From the NCBI GenBank assembly GCA_037439425.1, contig JBBIWA010000111.1:1-13351 (forward strand): a stretch of 13,351 nt of DNA. Direction: 5' to 3'. Position 1 is the first letter of the stretch, and the number at the start of each line of letters is the position of its first letter. Under the pieces are notes generated by a model that was not told the DNA's origin, made no database searches, and was given only the letters and a program-made list of their open reading frames with translations. Below, in pieces: positions 1 to 7,104 of this stretch. A program made the translations under genes and the position numbers. The DNA comes from JBBIWA01 sp037439425. GTDB lineage: Bacteria > Acidobacteriota > Blastocatellia > RBC074.

Positions 1-54
1 CCTCCCTCCGCCGCTCGTCCGCCGACATTATCGCTCTATTTCGCTTCATTATCT

Positions 55-89
55 CAGGGCGTCGTGAAACGACATGCGCGACTCCTCCG
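55..89. repeat. Hairpin-containing intergenic repeat, copy 1
   Basis: The unit reads CAGGGC, then a small hairpin (GTCGT, loop GAA, ACGAC), then five variable bases (ATGCG) and CGACTCCTCCG. It matches copy 2 at 141-177 at both ends and in spacing after the hairpin. The hairpin itself differs but still pairs. The bases at 1-10 end in CCTCCG and may be the tail of a further copy cut off by the window edge. Function is unknown; it does not look like CRISPR because the units are short, diverged and self-complementary. Confidence 0.6.
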
Positions 90-140
90 AAAATCCTGGG
101 TACGCCGCCCGTCTCGCCTGCAATTGATTTTCGTCGCTTT

Positions 141-177
141 CAGGGCGTCGTCCGGGACGACATAAACGACTCCTCCG
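141..177. repeat. Hairpin-containing intergenic repeat, copy 2
   Basis: Same layout as copy 1: CAGGGC, hairpin (GTCGTC, loop CGG, GACGAC), five variable bases (ATAAA), then CGACTCCTCCG. The stem is one pair longer than in copy 1, and the added bases are complementary, which suggests the fold is what is conserved. The ends of the two copies are 88 bp apart. The unit stops four bases before the attC-like palindrome at 182-272. Confidence 0.6.
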
Positions 178-181
178 CTAT

Positions 182-272
182 GTCCAACGACAGAGATCAG
201 CGGGCGCGCCCTGAAGTATTGGTGATAGTCGAAACATCTGTTGGGCGCGCTCCGCTGTATCGCGTGTTAGGC
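182..272 (-). other. attC-like recombination site (left)
   Basis: The 91-bp imperfect palindrome has outer boxes that fit the integron consensus: GTCCAAC (182-188, RYYYAAC) and GTTAGGC (266-272, GTTRRRY). Inside, 198-203 pairs with 252-257 and 204-211 pairs with 243-250, giving 14 base pairs with one unpaired base (T251). Read on the minus strand, the extra base is in the 5' arm, as in the left half of known attC sites. That orientation matches the minus-strand genes upstream. The extra base lies deeper in the stem than in textbook sites, and the outer boxes are not perfectly complementary. Other palindromic repeats could look similar, and no integrase is present. Confidence 0.5.
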
Positions 273-494
273 GCGTTTCTAAGGAACCGAGCACCTTGTC
301 TCTCTTGCCTTCACTACCCGCACCTTACGAAGCCATGTGTTTCTTTGGTCCAGTAGCTAACTCTCTTTTACTTTGTTTCGCGACCAAGCTCTTTACGAGA
401 TCACGTGCCCGTCTCGTTTTATTATCTCTGTCGTAGGCCGATTAACTTTCTTTTTCTTTGTTATTCGCTCTCTTCGTTGCTACTTCGGCTGTAT

Positions 495-534
495 GCGCAT
501 AGCGCCAGAAACTGAGAGATGCGGCGCTGTGTGC
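495..534. other. Stem-loop, possibly half of a degraded attC-like site
   Basis: Bases 495-506 pair with 523-534 over all 12 positions, with two G-T wobbles on the plus strand, around a 16-base loop. A GTTAGGC box lies 15 bases beyond it at 550-556, like the outer box of the two attC-like sites. No matching RYYYAAC box is present on the other side, so this could be a broken site or an unrelated RNA hairpin. Confidence 0.35.
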
Positions 535-581
535 CGGATCTGCTCCAGCGTTAGGCTAGGCGACAACCGAATGGATCGCAA

Positions 582-601
582 CCTGTAGTACGAACCACAG
601 G
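582..601 (-). terminator. Possible transcript-end hairpin after the TIR gene
   Basis: On the minus strand this reads CCTGTGGT, loop TCGT, ACTACAGG: eight pairs, one of them a G-T wobble. The plus-strand version has an A-C mismatch at that position, so the fold favours minus-strand RNA. It begins 11 bases past the TIR stop codon. No T-run follows, so it is not a classical Rho-independent terminator. Confidence 0.25.
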
Positions 602-612
602 CCGCACCGATA

Positions 613-993
613 TCACGACATTACATTTATAACGTCGTCGGCTGCTGCACCGATTCCTTTCTCGCTGTTGGTTGCAAGCTTGTCCGCAAGAGTCAGGCGC
701 AATGCAGAATCCCCCGGTGTGTAATGCCACAAGGACAAGTTACTTTCTCGCCAGGATTCCTTCGTGACCATGCCGTTTGGCTCGCTTTGCGGCCAGCGCT
801 TTTGGAAGAAGTGGGGCTCAAGATCAACACTGTACCGCGACCGAGCCAGACCACGGTTGATCGTTTTGTTGAGGTTGCCTCCGATCCTGAGTGTGAGTTC
901 GTCACACCAGACACGAAGGCCCCCTGCCCTCAATTCTGCCGCAAGGGGTTCGGCGATTTCCTTTTTGCCTTCACTGGCATGCACGATAAACAC
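613..993 (-). pseudogene. TIR-domain protein, frame-damaged
   Basis: The N-terminal half is a clear bacterial TIR domain: FIVHASEGKKE, then GLRVWCDELTLRIGGNL and GLARSRY. The later W-P-Q-x-E segment keeps the glutamate (E71) at the usual catalytic place of NAD-cleaving TIRs. Two core strands are broken. Where the family has a hydrophobic strand ending in LSP, this frame reads SVDLEP, while the neighbouring frame reads VLILSP. Around residues 79-90 the neighbouring frame reads GEKVTCP, close to the family's next strand. Small compensating deletions would explain both. The start is GTG (993), without a clear ribosome binding site, 35 bases after drmC. The gene is either decaying or the assembly has errors here. 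If intact, it would be a likely abortive-infection effector attached to the operon. Confidence 0.6.
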
Positions 994-1028
994 ATGGTAA
1001 GAACTTTGGTTTGAGGATGAGACGGCTT

Positions 1029-1604
1029 CTATCCCGGTGCTCCTGCCTCAACAAAGAAGCCAATTTCAAGGAGGTATTGCCAAAACTGCTCTACCTGGCG
1101 TGCTAACTCACCGTGAACCAGTAATCCCATCTCCAAATTCCCAGAAAGACCTGCGCTGGTCAGGTTAGCGCTGCCAATATAGGCGTCCTTGCCATCGGCT
1201 ATGCAGAACTTGGCATGAGAGCCGAGCCGCTGCTCATCTTCGACATTGGCCAGCGGCTGAAAAAAGCGAAGTCGTCCCTGAGTTATCGCCCGAAGACTGC
1301 TTATATCCAATGATCGGAGACAGATTCCGGTACTCACCACATCAACAGCCACGCCTCGCCGCAGGGCGGATTGCAGAGCTTCAGCCAGCGGCCCACGGTC
1401 GAGTGCCTCGGCTGATTGAAGGAAGGGAGCGACGATAACGAGCGACTGCTGGGCTTGGGACACAAGTTGAGTTAGAACGCCTAGTGTCATGCGGGCACGC
1501 GCTCGATAAGCCAACTGCGCTCCATAAGGCTCTGGGGCCGTAATGACAAATTCAACCTGAGGAGAAGTAGATTGTCTTTCACCGTCCTTCATGGCTTCTA
1601 TCAT
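1029..1604 (-). CDS. drmC: DISARM protein DrmC, phospholipase D family
   Basis: This 191-residue protein carries one HKD motif of the phospholipase D superfamily: H130, K132, D137, followed by G144, S145 and N147 (the G-S-x-N-L-T turn). An earlier segment (about residues 38-115) fits the alpha/beta part of the fold, including a hydrophobic strand at 55-60. With one motif per chain it would need to dimerise to form a full active site. Its ATG overlaps the drmB stop (ATGA), showing translational coupling. In known DISARM loci drmC follows drmA and drmB in the same way. DrmC is part of the DISARM core; its nuclease activity is presumed from the family rather than visible here. A second ATG at codon 5 is an alternative start. 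Confidence 0.85.
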   Translation of the reverse strand: MIEAMKDGERQSTSPQVEFVITAPEPYGAQLAYRARARMTLGVLTQLVSQAQQSLVIVAPFLQSAEALDRGPLAEALQSALRRGVAVDVVSTGICLRSLDISSLRAITQGRLRFFQPLANVEDEQRLGSHAKFCIADGKDAYIGSANLTSAGLSGNLEMGLLVHGELARQVEQFWQYLLEIGFFVEAGAPG

Positions 1605-3499
1605 AACGATGGGTCGAAGTAGCCGATCTGTATCTCGCCCAATTCTGGATCACGCCCACCGAAAAGAAAGGCTCGTCCGAGATTGAGATTGAAGAAACGG
1701 CAACTCGTTTCTGCCAAGTGGGTGCAGGCGTGGCATGTGCCGCCTTGGTCCGTGCAGACAGGATCATAAACGCAGCGGCGAGTTGCTGTGTAGATTTGTC
1801 CGAGCCATTCTGCAAGCGACTGCTCAAATAGTGCCGCTAGCGCGCCGATAGTCGCGCCAAATCGGTGGTTGCAATAGAGCGCAAAGGTGAGCGCACACGG
1901 CAGAACATATTCCGACAAGCTGGTGCGATCTAAACCACACAGCAGAGCTGCCTTGCGAACACTCAAGTGGCTGAATGTGTGCAAGAGGCCGAACACCATC
2001 CGCGCTTGCGGCGTGTCGGCGCGCAGCGTTTCGCGCAATGGTGCACTGGCAAGTAATTGCACAAAGTACGCTCGCTGTGCTAACTCATTATCTGCTGCTG
2101 CAACGCCAGTCAGGTTTGGTGAAAAACCATTAAGTTCTAACCAAGTCCACACCCGCTGTGGGTCTAAACGTAAAATCAGCGCGTCGGCCTGCACCATATC
2201 CACAAAGATAGGAAATTTCCCGTGATGGTCGGGATCAGGCGGAAACGGATTCAACCGGCACATATTTGGCCGATAATCTGCTCGGCTATAGCCGTAAGTT
2301 GCTGTGGTTATTGGAAAGTCCGTTACTAATGTCAGTCGGCTCAGTCCTAGCCTACGTGCGACGTCTACCGCGCTCTGACGCTCAGTCGAAAGCGGTGCTG
2401 GGCCAGAAACACTAAACAGTTCCTTCGTAGTGCCGGATTGAAGTGGCATCACCGCTTCTAACAATTCTTGGCCAGCCCTCTGCCAGATGGCGTCGGGGAT
2501 ACCAGTCCGCTGCGTCAGAGTTTGCGCGATTCCTGCTGGTGATGATGCTTGCTGCGTTTGCGCTCGCGAGCTTTGCAACTGAGCCTGCATCTGTCGGAAT
2601 TGCTCAATCTGCTCATCTGTGCGCCCTCGCGCTTTTAGAGTTTCAATGTCTTCATCGGACAAGGTGAACATCTGCTGGGTGAGCGTACCAGTTACGGATG
2701 GTGCGAAGTCCATAAGTCTCCGACCCTGCATCTCCGGTAATTCAAAGAATGCCGCCGCCGCTAACTCAGGCCACTCTGGCAGAGAGAGAAATGCGTTCAT
2801 GTCTCGCCCAGGTTGATTAAGCAAGACAACATAGTGTGAGTAAAAGGTGCGGCCTGCACGGTGGACTTCAATATCCATATTTCGCAGGTTGGCGTCCGGC
2901 CAAGTGCAGGCCCGACAACGACCACCAAAGAGAGAGGATGTAGTTCCACAACCACGGCATATCCACCGAAAGCCAGATATGCGCTCGCTGCCGCGCGTGT
3001 CGAGTGCCATTCGAGTTGAAGACTTGCACTTGGAGCAATACGCTGAGAGAGGTTGTAACGCGCCACAGCGGTGAATCTTAATCCATCGGAGTTGAACCAA
3101 GCGGCCTTGCCTACAACTTGGACAGACTGGCTGTGCGGGTGGATCTCCATTACTGTAGTCGAAGACCCGATGGCAGGCGGAGTTCTGGCACCAGAACAGC
3201 AACGGGAACATTTCAGCCTGTGCGCCTCGAGGTTCCAATAAAATATAACTGTTGACGTCTAATCTGAGGCGACTGGGGTCATTCCTAGTATTCCGAAACG
3301 ATGGACGGAACTCTTCTCGCCAGGCGGAAATCTCATCTTCAATAGCACGCAGAATTAGGTTCAAGCTAAGGTCTGTTTTGGGTATGCCTCGAATCGAGGT
3401 TATCCGCGCAATCGTGCCCACTCGCTCGAAGTCGAAGGTTTTACCCGGCAGGTAATTGAAAAGCACCTGTTGTTTACCGCGACGCATCTTGCGCCCCAT
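1601..3499 (-). CDS. drmB: DISARM protein DrmB (DUF1998)
   Basis: DrmB is the partner of DrmA; together they form the DNA-binding complex of DISARM. The product is 632 residues from the ATG at 3499. It has several cysteine clusters in its first third: four around residues 104-129, three around 145-158 and four around 181-198. These look like zinc ribbons. The C-terminal DUF1998 region has the typical H-T-F-S-H (507-511), a cysteine cluster (576, 582, 589, 592, 600) and a closing N-L-N-L-G-R-A-F-L-F-G-G. I chose ATG 3499 over the in-frame TTG at 3517 because AGGAG lies eight bases upstream. This start leaves a 14-base gap after drmA. No nuclease or methylase motif is visible. Confidence 0.9.
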   Translation of the reverse strand: MGRKMRRGKQQVLFNYLPGKTFDFERVGTIARITSIRGIPKTDLSLNLILRAIEDEISAWREEFRPSFRNTRNDPSRLRLDVNSYILLEPRGAQAEMFPLLFWCQNSACHRVFDYSNGDPPAQPVCPSCRQGRLVQLRWIKIHRCGALQPLSAYCSKCKSSTRMALDTRGSERISGFRWICRGCGTTSSLFGGRCRACTWPDANLRNMDIEVHRAGRTFYSHYVVLLNQPGRDMNAFLSLPEWPELAAAAFFELPEMQGRRLMDFAPSVTGTLTQQMFTLSDEDIETLKARGRTDEQIEQFRQMQAQLQSSRAQTQQASSPAGIAQTLTQRTGIPDAIWQRAGQELLEAVMPLQSGTTKELFSVSGPAPLSTERQSAVDVARRLGLSRLTLVTDFPITTATYGYSRADYRPNMCRLNPFPPDPDHHGKFPIFVDMVQADALILRLDPQRVWTWLELNGFSPNLTGVAAADNELAQRAYFVQLLASAPLRETLRADTPQARMVFGLLHTFSHLSVRKAALLCGLDRTSLSEYVLPCALTFALYCNHRFGATIGALAALFEQSLAEWLGQIYTATRRCVYDPVCTDQGGTCHACTHLAETSCRFFNLNLGRAFLFGGRDPELGEIQIGYFDPSL

Positions 3500-3507
3500 A
3501 GGACATT

Positions 3508-3512
3508 CTCCT
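3508..3512 (-). promoter_or_regulatory. Ribosome binding site deciding the drmB start
   Basis: AGGAG on the minus strand sits eight bases before ATG 3499. The longer frame from TTG 3517 would place this site inside the gene and has no site of its own, so the shorter start is favoured. Confidence 0.7.
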
Positions 3513-3513
3513 G

Positions 3514-6500
3514 TCAACTACGCCCGGAGCGCGCCGCCCAAGTTGTACCCCTAGCGTCAAGTTCAACCTCCAGTTGTTCGTCAACTTCGCGCAGGCTGTT
3601 CATGGGCGGTGGGAACAACGCTCCTGACACAAATGGCTGCTGCGAACCTGCCCCTAAGATTTGATCAAGAAACTGCTGGACGCGAAGTTGGATCTCATCA
3701 CGGAATGCTTCCGGCCCTGCCCCAGTAGCCGCTTGCACCTGATAAGCTTCTTCCAGCAGCGGGATGAAATCATCGGCACGGATGTCGCCATCGCTGATGG
3801 CTTTCTTCACATAATCGAGCATATAAAAACGACCAGGATTACCAGCGCCAGGACGATGGGCAATCAGTTGGAGCAACACTCCCATGAATAGCCCTGGTAG
3901 GGTACGCTGCACACTGAATTTAGACCAGCGGTTGATGGCTACCGGCTCAACCAGTTGCCCTAAGAATTCATGGAACTTCGAGAAGTAAGCGTAGTGGCTT
4001 TGGTCGCGCTCACGCGCTGGATGCAAACACATAAGCACGATTCCTGTGCGAGCCCGTCCTATCCGACTTGACGCTTGAATGTACTCCGCATTCTGACGTG
4101 GCATGCCATAGAAGATCATGGCGTTGAATCGGTCAACGTCAACGCCGTGGCTAACCATGCTGGTGGCTAACACTGAATCTGGAGCCGTGCCCGGTTGTGG
4201 CAGCATGGTCTCCAAACGTTCTAGGACTCGCGTGACCTCATCTGAACCCGTGCTGCCTGTCAATTCGGCAATAGTCAAGGCACGATACCCTGCACGCTCC
4301 AGGTCAATATTCACCGCGGCTTCCAAATCAGTGCGGATTGAGTTGAGTTCTCGATTGGCTAAGAAGTACGTCAGAGAAGTCATGTAGTAGTCAATCAACT
4401 CCCGCCACGCTGGGCTGCCAGGTGCGAGTTGGCCGCCGTATGGATTTGCCGCCCCGGCCGGGAGGCGCTGCAAATCCTGCACGGCTTCGTGGTAATACTG
4501 AATCAATTCAAGAACCGCATTGAAGATCGTTTTGTTATGTGGAATCAGGCCCACGAAGAGGCGCTGGGGATAGTCAAAGGTCTCTGCGTAAAATGATCGC
4601 TGCAATGTTGGGCCGGGGCCGGGGAAAACACGAGCAGCTCGCGGAGGGCCGCCATATAAGTGTTCGACCTGTCGCTCAAACGCTTCGATGGTTGCCGACG
4701 AAGCGATAACCTTCAACGTCTCCCGCTGCCCGAACTCTTTCAAAAGGCGTTGGGTGAAGGTTTCGTAGTGCGAATCAAAGGTGCCCAACCCCTCGCGCAG
4801 AAGATGTAGTTCATCTTGGACAAACAAGGTCGGCCCCGAGATCCCGCGCAGTGTGCCAGCTTGCAGACGATTGTTCGCACAATCCTTTTGACAACACTTG
4901 CCCTTATAGTAGCCGTGGTCTAAACAGCGGCCGTCTACTTGGCCCAGAACAAGTGACAGCTTCCGCTGATTGCCTAACGCAGCCAGCTTGTCAATCGTCC
5001 CGACGACAACACACGGCAGGTAGCGATAGATCTCATTGTCAATGACGTAGACTGGAAGAATGCCACTCGGAAAGGCACAGCCAGTTCGGGTACAACGGTG
5101 AAGCACTCGAACCGCGCTCGCATCAAAATCCACTCGTACTGTCGCCGTACGGCAGGCCGGGCAACGTACAATCTTTTTCCATAGCTGGCGTGCAGTCCCA
5201 TCTTGTGCTGTGCTCCAGTTTGGGTCGGGAGACTCGCCGGGTCGTGGCGACGTCAGTTCATTGGGCGTGGCCTCCTGGCCGACGAAATAACCGACAGCGA
5301 ATCCATCCACGCCTGGACTGTTGAGCCGCGGGTCTGTTTGCTCGCGCCGCACGAGTTCGGCTATAGCGATTACGTCAGCAACACGCTGAGTCTGTTGCAG
5401 CGTGAGTAAGCGAAGAGGGAAGCGCGTCCATGCAGTTACGCCAGCTTGCTTACCACGCAGCCTGTCGAAAAAACAGTGGAAGACGATGACCGCCAAGTAT
5501 GCTTCTGTCTTACCGCCGCCCGTTGGAAAATAAATGATGTCCACCATCTCACGCTCTGCTGCGTCAGGGCCTTGCGGATTAGCTAAGGCTGCGATGCCCG
5601 GTATTTGCCCAACCAGAAAAACGATCTGAAAAAGACGCCACTCCTGTTTTGGGCCACGACGGAAAGTTTCGTTTGTGAGTTGAAAAGCCAGTCGCACATC
5701 AGCGTTATCACGGATCAATTCCAATCCGCGCCTAAAGCGTCTGATCTCGTCCTCAAAGAGCTGACGGTCATTATCATATTCAGCTCCATGAAGATCCTCC
5801 CAGTTGGGATCGGTCTGCCGATAGCGTTGGCGTTGCCGATCCCATTCTTGCCGATAGTCCTGCATAGCTTCGAGGATGCTTTCTAGCACCGACAGTGGGT
5901 CTTGGGCTAAGCTGTCAAAGGGGGCGGGTGGTTGTGTGCGTGTGCTGTAGCGCATTTGCGGATATATGGGCGTATTGGTCGTATCGAAGACAGTCGGGTT
6001 ACTTCGGCTCTTATCACGGCGATCCACAGCGCAATTAAAGCCGCGTCCCCACAACCACCGATCATACCGAAAACCACGCGGTGCAAGTTCAAGCTCAAAC
6101 GGCAGTACGCGACAGTCTCTAAAAGTGAACGTCGCTTTGGCATCAAAGAGGAATGCTTCGGTGTTAGGCGCCTGCTCTGGCATAGGAGAGGCATTTGTGA
6201 ACTCCAGCAGCAGAAGTCGTTCCGATAGATCGGCCAAAGTTTCACCACTCCGCAATTCGGCGCGCACGCGCCAAGCCCAGTTCGGAACCACAGTGGTGCG
6301 AAGGCTCTGACAAAAGTTGGCGAATTCTAGCTCCGAGGCAAGCGCCGTCTCGGGAACACGAATTTTATCGTCAGGCGACCCACTTGTACGCACAGCTTCT
6401 GGATCGCTCATCGCCACTTGTTGTGCTCGCTGGGTTTCTTGGGCTAGTGCGTTCTCCAAATCTGAGAGATCAGCCTGCCACCCGCTCGACCTGTTTAGGC

Positions 6501-7104
6501 GCAGGCGAACACTGCCTGTAGCCACGCAGGTGATCTTCTTGAAACGAATGAAGAGTATGTCCTGTGGGGTGCGCGCACGGCGGCGAACCAGTGGATGCAT
6601 CTCTAATTCGGGTGAGGTGTCATCCGTCTCTTGTTCGCTCTCATCGCTCTCTGCATCATCTGCTGGCGATTCTACTAGGGCAGTCAATGGCATATCCTCT
6701 TCTTGCTCATCGCCAACAGACGCATCTGCATTCGTATTTTGCATCTGTTGCTGACGCTGGTGTTGAAGCTGCTGTTGTAGTGTTGGGAAGACTCGGTAGT
6801 AGCAGGCCCAGCGAACTTCGACTCCTACCTCTATTTCGTCCCCTTCGGGTTGGAGACGAAACTCCGCACCGAAAGCGACCGGCGAAAGTTTGCTCAACAA
6901 CTCACGCAAATTGGGCGTGATTCGCTGAGGCATTGTGTCGTCCGTGTCAGCGGGAGCCGGGCGTAGATTGCCGATGAAGTAGACATCGCGTGGGTAATTG
7001 CGCAGGCACTCTTCCTCCCTCCGACCGGCTGCCCGATCACAAACCTGTTGAATGAGATATTCTGCTAATTGCCACTCCTCTTGATTAGTCCAGTTGTTAC
7101 TCAC
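3514..7104 (-). CDS. drmA: DISARM helicase DrmA
   Basis: This 1196-residue superfamily 2 helicase is the motor of DISARM. Visible motifs are Walker A P-T-G-G-G-K-T (527-533), DELH box (764-767), motif III S-A-T (803-805), and motif VI Q-A-S-S-R-I-G-R-A-R (1010-1019), preceded by T-S-M-V-S-H-G-V-D-V-D. Two cysteine groups sit between the helicase motifs (648, 651, 671, 676 and 727, 737, 738, 742), probably zinc-binding. A glutamine-rich then strongly acidic stretch (about 108-168) is likely disordered. A charged helical region lies at about 400-460. The GTG start overlaps the drmE stop by eight bases and has AGGGGAG six bases upstream. In the published DrmA-DrmB structure the pair binds DNA. 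All helicase key residues appear intact here. Confidence 0.92.
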   Translation of the reverse strand: MSNNWTNQEEWQLAEYLIQQVCDRAAGRREEECLRNYPRDVYFIGNLRPAPADTDDTMPQRITPNLRELLSKLSPVAFGAEFRLQPEGDEIEVGVEVRWACYYRVFPTLQQQLQHQRQQQMQNTNADASVGDEQEEDMPLTALVESPADDAESDESEQETDDTSPELEMHPLVRRRARTPQDILFIRFKKITCVATGSVRLRLNRSSGWQADLSDLENALAQETQRAQQVAMSDPEAVRTSGSPDDKIRVPETALASELEFANFCQSLRTTVVPNWAWRVRAELRSGETLADLSERLLLLEFTNASPMPEQAPNTEAFLFDAKATFTFRDCRVLPFELELAPRGFRYDRWLWGRGFNCAVDRRDKSRSNPTVFDTTNTPIYPQMRYSTRTQPPAPFDSLAQDPLSVLESILEAMQDYRQEWDRQRQRYRQTDPNWEDLHGAEYDNDRQLFEDEIRRFRRGLELIRDNADVRLAFQLTNETFRRGPKQEWRLFQIVFLVGQIPGIAALANPQGPDAAEREMVDIIYFPTGGGKTEAYLAVIVFHCFFDRLRGKQAGVTAWTRFPLRLLTLQQTQRVADVIAIAELVRREQTDPRLNSPGVDGFAVGYFVGQEATPNELTSPRPGESPDPNWSTAQDGTARQLWKKIVRCPACRTATVRVDFDASAVRVLHRCTRTGCAFPSGILPVYVIDNEIYRYLPCVVVGTIDKLAALGNQRKLSLVLGQVDGRCLDHGYYKGKCCQKDCANNRLQAGTLRGISGPTLFVQDELHLLREGLGTFDSHYETFTQRLLKEFGQRETLKVIASSATIEAFERQVEHLYGGPPRAARVFPGPGPTLQRSFYAETFDYPQRLFVGLIPHNKTIFNAVLELIQYYHEAVQDLQRLPAGAANPYGGQLAPGSPAWRELIDYYMTSLTYFLANRELNSIRTDLEAAVNIDLERAGYRALTIAELTGSTGSDEVTRVLERLETMLPQPGTAPDSVLATSMVSHGVDVDRFNAMIFYGMPRQNAEYIQASSRIGRARTGIVLMCLHPARERDQSHYAYFSKFHEFLGQLVEPVAINRWSKFSVQRTLPGLFMGVLLQLIAHRPGAGNPGRFYMLDYVKKAISDGDIRADDFIPLLEEAYQVQAATGAGPEAFRDEIQLRVQQFLDQILGAGSQQPFVSGALFPPPMNSLREVDEQLEVELDARGTTWAARSGRS

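Larger units (their letters stand above)
273..612. other. Non-coding stretch downstream of the operon
   Basis: I see no convincing gene here. A 71-codon plus-strand frame (373-588) needs a TTG start, has no recognisable domain and no ribosome binding site. The stretch holds a 12-pair stem-loop at 495-534 (two G-T wobbles), an isolated GTTAGGC box at 550-556 and a smaller hairpin at 582-601. It may be the 3' region of the operon plus remnants of recombination sites. Confidence 0.5.

Noticed and set aside
55..177. Possible CRISPR array
   Set aside because: Only two diverged units with internal hairpins, and no cas genes or regular array.
373..588. Plus-strand frame of 71 codons downstream of the operon
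   Set aside because: TTG start, no ribosome binding site, no recognisable domain, and it overlaps stem-loop structures. Probably chance.
582..601. Strong Rho-independent terminator
   Set aside because: The hairpin is present but no T-run follows, so it is kept only as a weak candidate.
3500..3517. Longer drmB from TTG 3517
   Set aside because: A good AGGAG site and ATG lie just downstream. The six extra residues show no family similarity.
4972..4978. GCCTAAC box inside drmA
   Set aside because: It lies in coding sequence with no paired box or palindrome around it, so it is likely chance.
5932..6754. Long plus-strand frames opposite drmA
   Set aside because: They are low-complexity shadows rich in S and R, running against a clear helicase gene.
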